Of a stretch of DNA of 64,000 nt, positions 45,457-54,042 are shown piece after piece. Numbering within the stretch: the first letter of the stretch is position 1; every line of letters starts with the position of its first letter. The stretch covers positions 20,549 through 84,548 of the forward strand of contig DASZXK010000174.1 of assembly GCA_035545855.1 (NCBI GenBank), read 5' to 3'. The DNA comes from DASZVB01 sp035545855 (lineage in GTDB: Bacteria; Myxococcota_A; Polyangia; Polyangiales; Polyangiaceae). The notes under the pieces are model-generated. The model was not told where the DNA came from. It was given only the letters and a program-made list of their open reading frames with translations, and ran no database searches. The position numbers and the translations under genes are program-made.

Positions 45457-45806
45457 GCGGAGAGCTCGGGGTGCTTCTCGGGGAGCTGGTCCCCGTGCGC
45501 GGCGTAGAGGTCCCCGAGTCGGCGCAGGTACCGGTACGTGTAGATGCCGGTCGAGTGCCCGTCGCCCCACCCGAGCTCGAGGGCGTAGTTTCCCACCTGG
45601 CCGATGTCCCGGAGCTCGGGCTCCCCGGCGTCGATGAAATGCGTCAGGGCCCCGTGACCCTGACAGCCCGCGCAGGGGCAGTAGCCCCGCAGGATCCGGT
45701 GCGGGAGACGCTGGGTGGTCCCGTCCGCCCACGAGATCTCGAAGACGCTCGCTCCGTGGGGGGCCTTCACGCCGGTGGGGGTGGTCCGGGGGTCGGTCTG
45801 CGCCAT
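45453..45806 (-). CDS. DUF971 / gamma-butyrobetaine hydroxylase-like N-terminal domain protein
   Basis: Protein of 117 aa. It is a stand-alone DUF971 domain, recognised by the Cys motif RGYCPCAGCQGHG followed by YALELGWGDGHSTGIYTYRYLRRL. In eukaryotes and some bacteria this domain precedes the catalytic domain of 2-oxoglutarate oxygenases. Stand-alone bacterial versions are also found next to Fe-S carrier (Mrp) genes and may bind metal through the cysteines. ATG at 45806; it heads a two-gene operon with the glycosyltransferase. Divergent from rpsU. Confidence 0.88.
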   Translation of the reverse strand: MAQTDPRTTPTGVKAPHGASVFEISWADGTTQRLPHRILRGYCPCAGCQGHGALTHFIDAGEPELRDIGQVGNYALELGWGDGHSTGIYTYRYLRRLGDLYAAHGDQLPEKHPELSA

Positions 45807-45892
45807 GGCCGCGGGCGGAGCATGGGCCCCGCTGGATCCCCTTGTAAAGGGGCGTGGAGTGGCCGAAAACCGCGGTTTCGGGCCGAAACTCC

Positions 45893-45921
45893 TTGCCCCC
45901 TCCGGGTGGGTCTGCCATATG
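45893..45921 (+). promoter_or_regulatory. Possible rpsU promoter
   Basis: TTGCCC (45893-45898), 17-nt spacer, CATATG (45916-45921). The GTG start at 45933 would lie only a few bases after the transcription start and no Shine-Dalgarno is present. Weak boxes; low certainty. Confidence 0.3.
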
Positions 45922-45932
45922 CCCGGGCCCAC

Positions 45933-46166
45933 GTGGCAAATCCGAGCGAAGCAATCCAGTGCCGGCCCCTCGAGGTCGGCGTCGGCGACAAGGGCATCGA
46001 GCGCGCGATCAAGCACCTCAAGCGGAAGATGGCCGCAGAGGGCATCCTCCGGGAGCTGAAGCGTCGGCGGCACTACATGAAGCCGTCCGTGAAGCGCCGG
46101 AAGAAGATGAGCGAAGCCGCCCGTCGCCGCCGCAAGCGCGAGAAGACCGAGCCGCGTCTCGGCTGA
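45933..46166 (+). CDS. rpsU: 30S ribosomal protein S21
   Basis: Small basic protein of 77 aa. The core GIERAIKHLKRKMAAEGILRELKRRRHYMKPSVKRRKK matches bS21, with a Lys/Arg-rich tail. It binds the 30S platform close to the anti-Shine-Dalgarno end of 16S rRNA and aids initiation. The N-terminal extension (about 15 residues) before the core is slightly longer than usual and carries the GTG start; no internal start exists nearer. A hairpin with a wobble pair at 46189-46212 follows. Confidence 0.9.
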   Translation: MANPSEAIQCRPLEVGVGDKGIERAIKHLKRKMAAEGILRELKRRRHYMKPSVKRRKKMSEAARRRRKREKTEPRLG

Positions 46167-46188
46167 GAGCGCGCTCCGGGCGGACAAA

Positions 46189-46212
46189 GTGGGCCGGAAA
46201 CCGCCGGCTCAC
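46189..46212 (+). terminator. Hairpin after rpsU
   Basis: GTGGGCCGG-AAACCG-CCGGCTCAC: 9-bp stem with one G-T (G-U) pair and 6-nt loop, 22 bp after the rpsU stop. No T-run follows (GTAAAAC), so it may be a weak terminator or an attenuator before the next gene. Confidence 0.35.
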
Positions 46213-46225
46213 GTAAAACGACGGG

Positions 46226-47383
46226 ATGCGCGAGAGCGCCGATCCCGTCGTGGTGGACGTCCCGTCCCCGCCCGTTCGCCTGCGCTTCGTGTTGCTGGTC
46301 GCCGCGTTCGGCCTCGCGGCGTCGCTGCTCTACCCGCGCATGGGGGCGGCCTTCCGGCTGAACTCCGCCGCGAGCGCCTTCGCCGACTACGCGCTCTGCA
46401 TGGTCGGTCCGACGGGGCCCTCGCTCCTCCGGGACAACCCGTCGGAGTTCCGTAAGCTCGTCCGAAGGCGCCTCGTCGCCGCGCCCGCGGAAGACCGCCC
46501 GTTCGCCCGCTGCGCGAAGGGGGCCCGCCTCGTCACGCAGTCGGTCTCCGTCGAGCGGGCGCACCTCGCCGTCGCCCGGTCGTTCGTCGAGTACGGGCTC
46601 GGTCCGTCTCTCACGACCGCGCCGGTGCGCCTCGACGAGCTCGCCGTCACGACGCGCCCGCTCTCGGAGCTCACGGACGCGGCGTGGCCGTTCGTGCGCG
46701 GCGGCTACACGAGCCTCATCGTCGCCTCCGCCTACGCGAGCGAAGCCGCGCACCCGTCCGAGTTTCCGCGCGCCGGCCTCGCGAAGGGTCCGACGCCCGG
46801 CCGCACCCTCGCGACGTGCGTCGCGTCCGGGGAGAGCGCGCCCCGGTATGCCGTCGGCCTCGCGCCGGATCGCAAGACGACGATCGTCCGGTCGCTCTCT
46901 CCCGAGGGAATCACGAGCGACGCGACGCTCGGCCCCGCCGAGGCGCGGATCGCCGCCGTCTCGTGCGACGACAAGACCCTCGTCGCCGCCGTCGGCCGTC
47001 CCGCGACCCGGAGCGTCTCGTTCTACTCCTGCTCGCACCTCGGGAGCTGTCAGCCGATGCCCGTTCCGAGGTTCGGCAAGGACGGCGCGGAGGCGGACTT
47101 CCCGCTGGACCTCGCTCGCATCGACGGCGTCACGGTCGTCGCCGTCGCGCGAGCGGGCATCACCCGCGTCGCCTCGTCGCGAGACGACGGGCGCACCTGG
47201 ACGCCCTTCACCGTCGCCTTCGACGCGGAGTCGCACCGGGACGTCGTCCGCGACGGGCTCGTTCCGGATCGCCTCTTCGTTTCGGGGAAGCGGATCCTGC
47301 TCTACGCCGAGCCCAGGCGGCCGGGCGGCACGTTCCCGATCCTGGCTTCCGACGACGCCGGCGCATCGTTCCACGCGCCCTGA
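46226..47383 (+). CDS. Membrane-anchored beta-propeller-like protein with Asp-box motifs
   Basis: Protein of 385 aa. A short cytoplasmic N-terminus is followed by one membrane helix (about 19-38) and an extracytoplasmic domain. Two Asp-box (BNR) motifs are visible near the end, SRDDGRTWTPF and a degenerate SDDAGASF, the hallmark of sialidase-like beta-propellers; no catalytic sialidase residues can be assigned. It follows rpsU by 59 bp on the same strand and may read through from its promoter. Function unknown. Confidence 0.75.
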   Translation: MRESADPVVVDVPSPPVRLRFVLLVAAFGLAASLLYPRMGAAFRLNSAASAFADYALCMVGPTGPSLLRDNPSEFRKLVRRRLVAAPAEDRPFARCAKGARLVTQSVSVERAHLAVARSFVEYGLGPSLTTAPVRLDELAVTTRPLSELTDAAWPFVRGGYTSLIVASAYASEAAHPSEFPRAGLAKGPTPGRTLATCVASGESAPRYAVGLAPDRKTTIVRSLSPEGITSDATLGPAEARIAAVSCDDKTLVAAVGRPATRSVSFYSCSHLGSCQPMPVPRFGKDGAEADFPLDLARIDGVTVVAVARAGITRVASSRDDGRTWTPFTVAFDAESHRDVVRDGLVPDRLFVSGKRILLYAEPRRPGGTFPILASDDAGASFHAP

Positions 47384-47406
47384 AGACTCGGCTGGCGTTC
47401 TGGACT

Positions 47407-47479
47407 CGAGATGCCCCACCCGGCATCTCGACACGGCTCGCGCGAGATCGGGTGAGCCTCCGTCCGTCGGAGGCTCACC
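47407..47479. terminator. Paired hairpins between convergent genes (bidirectional terminator)
   Basis: First hairpin: CGAGATGCC (47407-47415) / GGCATCTCG (47422-47430), 9 bp. Second: perfect 12-bp stem GGTGAGCCTCCG (47451-47462) / CGGAGGCTCACC (47468-47479) with loop TCCGT. The second right arm contains the stop codon of the opposing TPR gene. No T-runs, but strong symmetric stems placed exactly between two gene ends. Confidence 0.7.
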
Positions 47480-48290
47480 GCCGACCGAGCGTGGCGAGCG
47501 CGCGCCTCGTCCACGACCGTGAAGCGTCTCTCCCCGCGGCGACCGCGTCGAGGTCTCCGGCGAGGAGCGCGAGCGCGCGGACCTGGACGGCGGCGCGGTG
47601 CTCGGAGCGCTCGTCCGGAGCGACGGCGAGGGCTCGCCTCCAGATCGCGAGCGCCGGGAGCCAGGCCTTTCGCTCGACGTGCCAGCGGGAGAGCTCCTCG
47701 GCGCGGGCGAGATCGTCCGGCGTGAGCTCCACGGCCATCTCGAGATCGTGGAACGCCTCCTCGGTTCGGCCCTGGGCCCTCCGGAGCCGTGCGCGTGCCG
47801 CGTACGCTTCCGGCGCGGAGCTTCGCTGCCGGATCGCCGTGGAGAAGAGGAGCTCGGCTTCTCCCGTTTCTCCCATCCCGAGTCGGAGCTTCGCGAGCGC
47901 GAGGAGCGCCGCGCCGTTCCGCGAATCGAGCTGGATCGCCTCCGAATACGCGCGGAGCGCCTCCGTGACGTGCCCTTCGCGGGCGAGCCGTTCCCCGCGT
48001 TCCACGAGGACGTCGGCGCCGCTCGGCGGGGTCCCGCGAGGCGAAGGCGAAGCCGGCTCCGGAGTCGCGGGCGGAGGGCTCGGCGCCGGAGGCGGCCGCG
48101 GAGCCTCCGGCGCTTCCCGCGGCACGCCGGGTGCGGGCGGAGCCGCGGCGCTCGCTGCGGGCGGAGGCGCGGCGCTCGGCGCAGGGGCCGCCGGGGCGTC
48201 GGCGAAGCGGGCGACGGAGTTCGCGAGCGCGACGCGCGCGGCGAGGAACGTCCCGAGCGCGACGCCGAGTCGACCGACGGCGCGCCTCAC
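47475..48290 (-). CDS. Small periplasmic TPR protein
   Basis: Protein of 271 aa: signal peptide (1-23, ALA cleavage), Pro/Ala linker to about residue 95, then three to four TPR units (VERGERLAREGHVTEALRAY, EAELLFSTAIRQRSSAPEAY, EAFHDLEMAVELTPDDLARA). It is the last gene of the four-gene minus-strand operon; its GTG begins one base after the stop of the upstream giant TPR gene. Likely a periplasmic scaffold for the same complex; partner binding is inferred from the operon, not from motifs. Confidence 0.82.
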   Translation of the reverse strand: MRRAVGRLGVALGTFLAARVALANSVARFADAPAAPAPSAAPPPAASAAAPPAPGVPREAPEAPRPPPAPSPPPATPEPASPSPRGTPPSGADVLVERGERLAREGHVTEALRAYSEAIQLDSRNGAALLALAKLRLGMGETGEAELLFSTAIRQRSSAPEAYAARARLRRAQGRTEEAFHDLEMAVELTPDDLARAEELSRWHVERKAWLPALAIWRRALAVAPDERSEHRAAVQVRALALLAGDLDAVAAGRDASRSWTRRALATLGRR

Positions 48291-48291
48291 G

Positions 48292-51200
48292 TCACGCGAG
48301 ACCGAGCCGCTTGCGCGCCTCGGCGTATCCGTCGCTCACGGCGAACACCGCCAGGTCCTTCGCCTCGGCCTGCCGAACGACCCACTTGAGTCGCTCCGCC
48401 GGATCCGCCGGCGGTCCGTCCGTGAGGCCCGCGACGAGAGCGACGCCCCGGAACGCGATCGCCGGGCTTCCGACGGCGAGGAGCGCCGCGCGGCTGCCCC
48501 ACTGCCCGACGGCCTGCCCGAGCTGGCTCGCCCGGTTTCCGATGCTCCCGCCCACCTCGAGCGCGAGCGTCGCGGCGTCGTCGTCGACGCGCGCCGGCAT
48601 GCCGGCGGCGATGCGCCGCTTCGCGTCCGCGAGCTTTCCGGCGTCCACGCCCTGCGGCTGGTAGCCCGGAGCCACCGCGGCGAGGAGCGCCGACGTCGCG
48701 GGCAGCAGCTCGATCGGCGGGATGCGGGTGAACGCCGCTGCTTCCGTCTGGAGGATCTTCAGCGCGCGGAACAGCGAGAAGTATCGCGCCGCGTCGTCGG
48801 ACGAATCGAGGAGCGCCTGCCCCATGACCAGGCGAGGGGGCGCGCTCGACGCCGTGAGGAACACCGGTCCGAGCGCCGGCGAGACGAGGAACTCGACGCC
48901 CCGGAGGCCGACGGACTCGGCGACGACGCGCATCTCCTGGACGAGCTCGGTCGCCGGCGCCGGCGTCGCGCGAAGCGCCTTCAGATCCACCGGGTACGCG
49001 GCGTCCAGCGCGCCGCGGACCTTCACGAGGAGCGCCCGGAGCGCCGGCGAGAAGAGGTCCGGCGCGAGGAGGTCGTCGAGCTCGCGATCGGCGGCTCTCG
49101 CGCCGGCGCCGCCCACCTCGATGCCCTCCTTGCCCTCCAGGGCAGCGACCGTCGCGCGCGCGACGTCCGCTGCGTCCTTGCCGCCGCGGAGCTCCAGCGC
49201 CGCGCCGAGGATTCCGAAGAACTGCACGTCGAAGCGACCGTGCGCGAGCGCGCGCCGAGCTTCTGCCGCGGCGCGATCGAGGAGAACGCTCGCCGCCGCG
49301 GTTTCTCCGTGACGGACGTGGTGCTCGGCGAGCGCGCGGAGCACCGCGCTGTCGTGCGGCCACGCCTTTCGTGCCTTCTCCAGCACCGTGAACGCGCTCT
49401 TCTTGTCCTTCCCCGCGACGTCGTAGAGCGTCGCGAGCTCGAGCGTCCGGTCGCGTTTCTCTTCCGGGGTCGACGCCCGGTCGAGGAGCCCGTTCTGGAG
49501 CTCGATCGCCTTCACGGCGTCGCCCTGCTTCCCGTGTACGCGGATGAGCGACTCGATCGCCTTCACGTCGTTCGGTCGACGCTTCAGGATCTCGCGGTAG
49601 CAGATCTCCTCGCGCTGCGGGTTCGGGATGGACTGGTCGTACAGCGCAGCGAGTTTCTCGTACGTGCTCGCCTGCTTCTCCGGGTCCGTCGCGAGCCTCG
49701 CCAGGCGGATGTAGGCCTGCTCGGCGCTCGCGTGGTCGCCGTCCGCCACGCAGAGGGCGGCGAAGGCTTCGAGGGCGTCCACGTGGTCGGGGCTCGCCTC
49801 GAGCGCGGCGGAGAGCGCGCGCCGCGCCCCCTCGCGATCTCCGACGTCCGAGAGCGCCCGCCCGCGCGTCACCTCGAGCGCGATGCGTTCGCCGGGATCG
49901 GTCGTCTTCTCCAGCCGGCGCTCGAGGAGCGACGCGAGCTTGCCGCGATCGCCGCGTTGCACGTAGAGGAGCTGGAGCCGATCGAAGACGTCCTCGCGCG
50001 CGACGTCGATCGCCGCCGCGGCCTCCAGCGCCTCGAGCGCCTTCGGGACGTCGGATACCGCGTCCGCGTAGAGCACGCCGGCGCGGTACCAGGCCAGGAA
50101 CACGTGCTCCGGGAGGCGCGCCGCGCGGGCCATCGCCTCGAGATCTTCGGCGGCGCCCCGGGCGTCGCCGGCCGCTTCGCGGAGACGAGCGCGAAGGTCC
50201 CGCGCGACGAAGTGCTCCGGAATCGCTTCCAGCGTGCGGTCCAGGAGCGGGAGCGCTTCCTCGGGTCTTCCGAGCGCGACGGCTGCCTCGGCGGCGCGGA
50301 GCGACAGGGTCGCACGATCCGTCGGGCGCGCGATGCGGTCCGCGAGCGCGCGGTCCGCGGCGTAGACGGCCGCGGCATCCCCGGCGACCCGTGCGTGCGC
50401 GCTCGTCTGACGGAGCGCCCAGAGCGTCGGGGAGGCGTGCCGCGCAGCCCGATACACGAAGGGCTTCGCGGATTCCCAGGTGCCCTGCTTCACCGCGAGG
50501 CGCGCGGCGAGACGTGCGTGCGCCGTCGATTCGCCGGGGTCGGAGAGCTCGGAGAGCTTCTCCGACAGGGCCGAGACGACCGTGTCGTCGTCGGAGCCGA
50601 GGTGCGCCTGCTCGTCGGCACGGAGCGCGAGGAGGCCCTCCTTCGGAAGCTCCCCGGACGTCTTCGCGATGCGCTCGCCGAGCACCTTCGCGAGCACGCT
50701 TCCGCCGGACTCGGCGGCGGCGCGAGCCGCCCGTGCCGCGCTCTCGGGATCGCCGGCGCGCTCGTACTCCGTCGCGGCCTCGAAGAAGAGCCGGGCGCGC
50801 GTCCTCGGTACGTCCGTCTTCGCGGCGAGGTCCTCCCGCACCTTGCCGCGTGCCGTGGACGGCTCGGGGGCAAACCGCTCGGCGAGGTCGTGGAGCGCGG
50901 CGTCGTCGCTCCGGACGTCGAGGGCTTCCTGGACGCGCGCCTTGGCCCGCTCCGGCGCCTCGTCGGCGACGAGCAAGGCTTCCCGGACCGCCGCGAGCGC
51001 GCGTTCCATCGGCTCCGTCGCGGCCTCTCGTTCGAGCTCGATGAAGCGGAGGAGCTTCCCGGCGTCGCCGGCGCCGCGCGCGAGTTCCGCGCCGCGGCGG
51101 GTCGCGAAGGGGAGGTCCTTCGCCGCTTCGTGCGCGCGGATGAGGAGATCGTCCACGGTCTCGCCGTCCTCGGGTGAGGTGAGCATGGCGGCCTCGTACA

Positions 51201-54042
51201 GGAGGAGGGACTTCCGCTCGCGCAGGCTCTCGTCCAGGGACTCGGCGAGCGTCGAGAGGAGATCCGGCGCCGAGCTCTCGCCGGGACGGAGGAGCGCGCG
51301 GACCGCGGCCTCGGCGACGTCGACGGAGCCGAGCGCGGCCGAGTACTGGCGTCGCGCGATGTCCGCGTGCCCGCCCGCTTCCTCGATGAGCGCCGCGGCC
51401 AGGGAGCCGTCCGCCTTTCGGTCCGGCGGGGCGAGGCGCGCGACCTCGGCCGCGACGGCGCTGGTCGCGCCGGCAGCGGCGTCGAGCTCGAGCGACAGGA
51501 TCCGGCCGACGGCGGCGTTCGGCGCCGAGGCGCGGACCGCGTGGACGGTCTCCTTCAGGCCCTCCGGCGAGGGGACCGACCCGAGCGCACGGCCGAGGGC
51601 GAGGAGGGCCCTCGTCGCAGGATCCCCGATGGGGAGCGTGGCGCCCGCCACCGCCGCGACGGCGGCGGCGAGAGGACGGGCAGCCTCGTCGTCCGCGAGC
51701 TCGGCCGCTGCGCGAGAGAGCGCGGTGGCGTCCGCGCCCGAGAGCGCGGCGAGCGCGGCCTTGTCCGCGGCCGTGAACACGGGGCTCGCCGCGGAGTCCG
51801 AAGCGAGCGCCCGTTCCATCGCCGCGCCGTCCCCCTGCTCGAGCGAACGCGCGGCGAGCGCGCGGCGCACGGCAGGGTTTTCGTCTCGCTTCTCGAGTGC
51901 GACGAGCGCCTCGATCGCCGCCGGTCGCGTCTCGGCCGACGGCGCGAGGAGCGCGGCGGCGAGGAAGAGCGCGCCGTCTCCGATGCCGGGGACGTCGCGA
52001 AGCGTCGCGATCGCGCGGCCGGCCTGGCTCCGCTCGCCGCTCGCGAGCGCGCGACGGGCCACCTCGAAGGCGAGCGGCGCGGGCGCGCCCTCGGGTACGG
52101 ACGTCTCCTTGCCGCGGAGCGCGACGAGCTCGTTCGCGGCGTCGCGGAGCGGAGCGACGTCGGACGCGTCGGGCCACTTCACCTTCGCGACGGTCCCCCG
52201 CTCCGCGAGCTCGGCGGCAGCGCGCTGGAGGTACGGTCGCGGGTCGCCCGGGGACGCTCGCACGACGAGATCCAGCCGACGCTCGGCGCTCTCCGGGTCG
52301 GAGAGCGCGCGCCGGTACACCTCGCTCGCGACGTACGCAGCGTGCGCCCGCGCGGCCTCGGCGGCGGCGCTCCGCGCCTCGGAATCGAGCGAGAGGGCGA
52401 CCGCCTTCATGTCCCCCTCCACCAGCGCGACGGCTCGTGCCTGCCGCGCCGCGAGCCCGAGCGCGGCCGAGGCCTGCGTGGCCGCCTTGGCCGCGTCGCG
52501 CGCCCGGGACGAGTTCCCCGCCATCGCCCAGAGCTCGCTCGCCGCAAGGAGGAGGCGTGCCTTCGCGGGGGCGTCGCTCGACGCGTCCGCTTCGTCTTCG
52601 AACCACTCGGCGCGGGCCACCCAGGCGTCGATGAGCCGGTGATCGCCGAGGTGCGCGGCCGCCGGGCGATGATCGCCCGGGTCGCTCACCGTCGCGGGGG
52701 ACGCGGGCGGCGACGCGGCGTTCGGCGCGCTGCCGAGCGCCGCGTCGGCTTCCTCCTCGGACACGCCGAGGTCGTCGAGCGACACCGAGCCGTATTCCAC
52801 CGTTGCGTCGGGCGCGGCGGGCTCTTCCGGCGGCGGTGCGGGCGTCGACGCGGGCGGCGGGGGCACGGACTTCCGCGAGCCCGCCGGCTCGCCTTCCGGC
52901 GGGCGGCTCGCCTGCGCGGCTCCCAGGAGGTCGTCGAGCGACTGGATCGACGTCGGCCCTTCGTCCCAGTCGAGCGCCGCAGCCGCCGCTTCGATCGACG
53001 GCCCTTCGTCCGTCGGGCGCGCGGGTGGCGGCACCGTCTTGCTCTGGTCGTCGACGACGGCGCCGACGGCCGGAAGTTCCGCGCTCTGTCGCGTCTCCGG
53101 CAGGTCCTCTTCGTCGTCCACCGGACGGCTCTCGAGGTCGACCGCTCCGAGGTCGTCGAGCGAGGTCGTCGCCGTGTCGATCGGGGGTCGCCAGGATTCC
53201 GCGGCGCTCTCGTCCGCCGAAGCGTCGGGGGGCGCGGAGGAAGTCGAGCGTGCCGTCGGCGGCGGGGGCGCCGTCTTCGTCACCGGCGAGACGGAGCGCG
53301 TCTCGGGCTCCGGGCGCGGAGTCGGTGGCGTCGGCGGCGGGGCCGGGGTCGGTGGCGCCGGCGGCACCGTCGGGCTCGGCCGCGGACTGCTCGACGGTGG
53401 ACGCGGGGGCAGGCTCGACCCCGGTCGCGGCGCCATCGGCGGGGGCGGTGCGGAGAGCGGCTGGAGCGCCGCATCGATCTCGGCGTCGTCGAAAGCGGGT
53501 CCGGGAAGCTTCGCCCCGGGGCGCGGCAACGCGCGCCCGGGAGCCGGGCTCGCCGCCGGGGGGAACGGCTCGCGCCGCGGAGGCCCGGCGGGATTCACCG
53601 CGGGCGGCGTTCCCGTGCGGACGTCGGGCCCAGCGGGGCGAGGCGCGCCCGGTCGCGGCACGCGACTGCCGCCGGCAAGCGCGGCTCCGGCGCTCGGCGC
53701 TGCCGGCTTCGCGCCGGGCACGTTCGGCCGCTGCGGAAGTCGAGGGCCGAGACTTCCCGGCGGCCGCGGTGCACCCGGGGTGCCCGGGCCACCGGGGCGG
53801 GGGAGTGCGGACGCGGGTTTCGGCGCCACCAGGCCCGGCTTCGCCGTCGGGGCCTGCGCGGGAGAAACGGGGTTCGCCGCGCCCGGCGCTTTCCGCGTCA
53901 TGGCGGCGAGCGGCTCGGGATCGACGGGGATCGTCGCGAGCTCCTCGCGGTACCCCTCGTCGGTCGTCAGCGACTCGAGGAGGCCGTCCACGTCGTCGTC
54001 CGGTTGGATCGGCGACTTCTTCGGGTCCTTCGGATCGCTCAC
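48292..54042 (-). CDS. Giant helical-repeat (TPR) protein A with conserved C-terminal domain
   Basis: Protein of 1916 aa without signal peptide or clear membrane helix, so probably cytoplasmic. Residues 1-50 are acidic (DDDVDGLLESLTTDEGYREE), 50-440 are Pro/Ala-rich and disordered, about 460-1680 form a long TPR-like solenoid (canonical units around APEEALPLLDRTLEAIPEH and DHASAEQAYIRLARLATDPE), and the last 220 residues form a separate alpha/beta domain. That domain aligns with the C-terminus of the neighbouring protein B, including the closing S-x(7)-R-x2-LG pattern. The GTG start overlaps the upstream stop by 4 nt. The family is unnamed to my knowledge; likely a scaffold. Confidence 0.85.
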   Translation of the reverse strand: MSDPKDPKKSPIQPDDDVDGLLESLTTDEGYREELATIPVDPEPLAAMTRKAPGAANPVSPAQAPTAKPGLVAPKPASALPRPGGPGTPGAPRPPGSLGPRLPQRPNVPGAKPAAPSAGAALAGGSRVPRPGAPRPAGPDVRTGTPPAVNPAGPPRREPFPPAASPAPGRALPRPGAKLPGPAFDDAEIDAALQPLSAPPPPMAPRPGSSLPPRPPSSSPRPSPTVPPAPPTPAPPPTPPTPRPEPETRSVSPVTKTAPPPPTARSTSSAPPDASADESAAESWRPPIDTATTSLDDLGAVDLESRPVDDEEDLPETRQSAELPAVGAVVDDQSKTVPPPARPTDEGPSIEAAAAALDWDEGPTSIQSLDDLLGAAQASRPPEGEPAGSRKSVPPPPASTPAPPPEEPAAPDATVEYGSVSLDDLGVSEEEADAALGSAPNAASPPASPATVSDPGDHRPAAAHLGDHRLIDAWVARAEWFEDEADASSDAPAKARLLLAASELWAMAGNSSRARDAAKAATQASAALGLAARQARAVALVEGDMKAVALSLDSEARSAAAEAARAHAAYVASEVYRRALSDPESAERRLDLVVRASPGDPRPYLQRAAAELAERGTVAKVKWPDASDVAPLRDAANELVALRGKETSVPEGAPAPLAFEVARRALASGERSQAGRAIATLRDVPGIGDGALFLAAALLAPSAETRPAAIEALVALEKRDENPAVRRALAARSLEQGDGAAMERALASDSAASPVFTAADKAALAALSGADATALSRAAAELADDEAARPLAAAVAAVAGATLPIGDPATRALLALGRALGSVPSPEGLKETVHAVRASAPNAAVGRILSLELDAAAGATSAVAAEVARLAPPDRKADGSLAAALIEEAGGHADIARRQYSAALGSVDVAEAAVRALLRPGESSAPDLLSTLAESLDESLRERKSLLLYEAAMLTSPEDGETVDDLLIRAHEAAKDLPFATRRGAELARGAGDAGKLLRFIELEREAATEPMERALAAVREALLVADEAPERAKARVQEALDVRSDDAALHDLAERFAPEPSTARGKVREDLAAKTDVPRTRARLFFEAATEYERAGDPESAARAARAAAESGGSVLAKVLGERIAKTSGELPKEGLLALRADEQAHLGSDDDTVVSALSEKLSELSDPGESTAHARLAARLAVKQGTWESAKPFVYRAARHASPTLWALRQTSAHARVAGDAAAVYAADRALADRIARPTDRATLSLRAAEAAVALGRPEEALPLLDRTLEAIPEHFVARDLRARLREAAGDARGAAEDLEAMARAARLPEHVFLAWYRAGVLYADAVSDVPKALEALEAAAAIDVAREDVFDRLQLLYVQRGDRGKLASLLERRLEKTTDPGERIALEVTRGRALSDVGDREGARRALSAALEASPDHVDALEAFAALCVADGDHASAEQAYIRLARLATDPEKQASTYEKLAALYDQSIPNPQREEICYREILKRRPNDVKAIESLIRVHGKQGDAVKAIELQNGLLDRASTPEEKRDRTLELATLYDVAGKDKKSAFTVLEKARKAWPHDSAVLRALAEHHVRHGETAAASVLLDRAAAEARRALAHGRFDVQFFGILGAALELRGGKDAADVARATVAALEGKEGIEVGGAGARAADRELDDLLAPDLFSPALRALLVKVRGALDAAYPVDLKALRATPAPATELVQEMRVVAESVGLRGVEFLVSPALGPVFLTASSAPPRLVMGQALLDSSDDAARYFSLFRALKILQTEAAAFTRIPPIELLPATSALLAAVAPGYQPQGVDAGKLADAKRRIAAGMPARVDDDAATLALEVGGSIGNRASQLGQAVGQWGSRAALLAVGSPAIAFRGVALVAGLTDGPPADPAERLKWVVRQAEAKDLAVFAVSDGYAEARKRLGLA

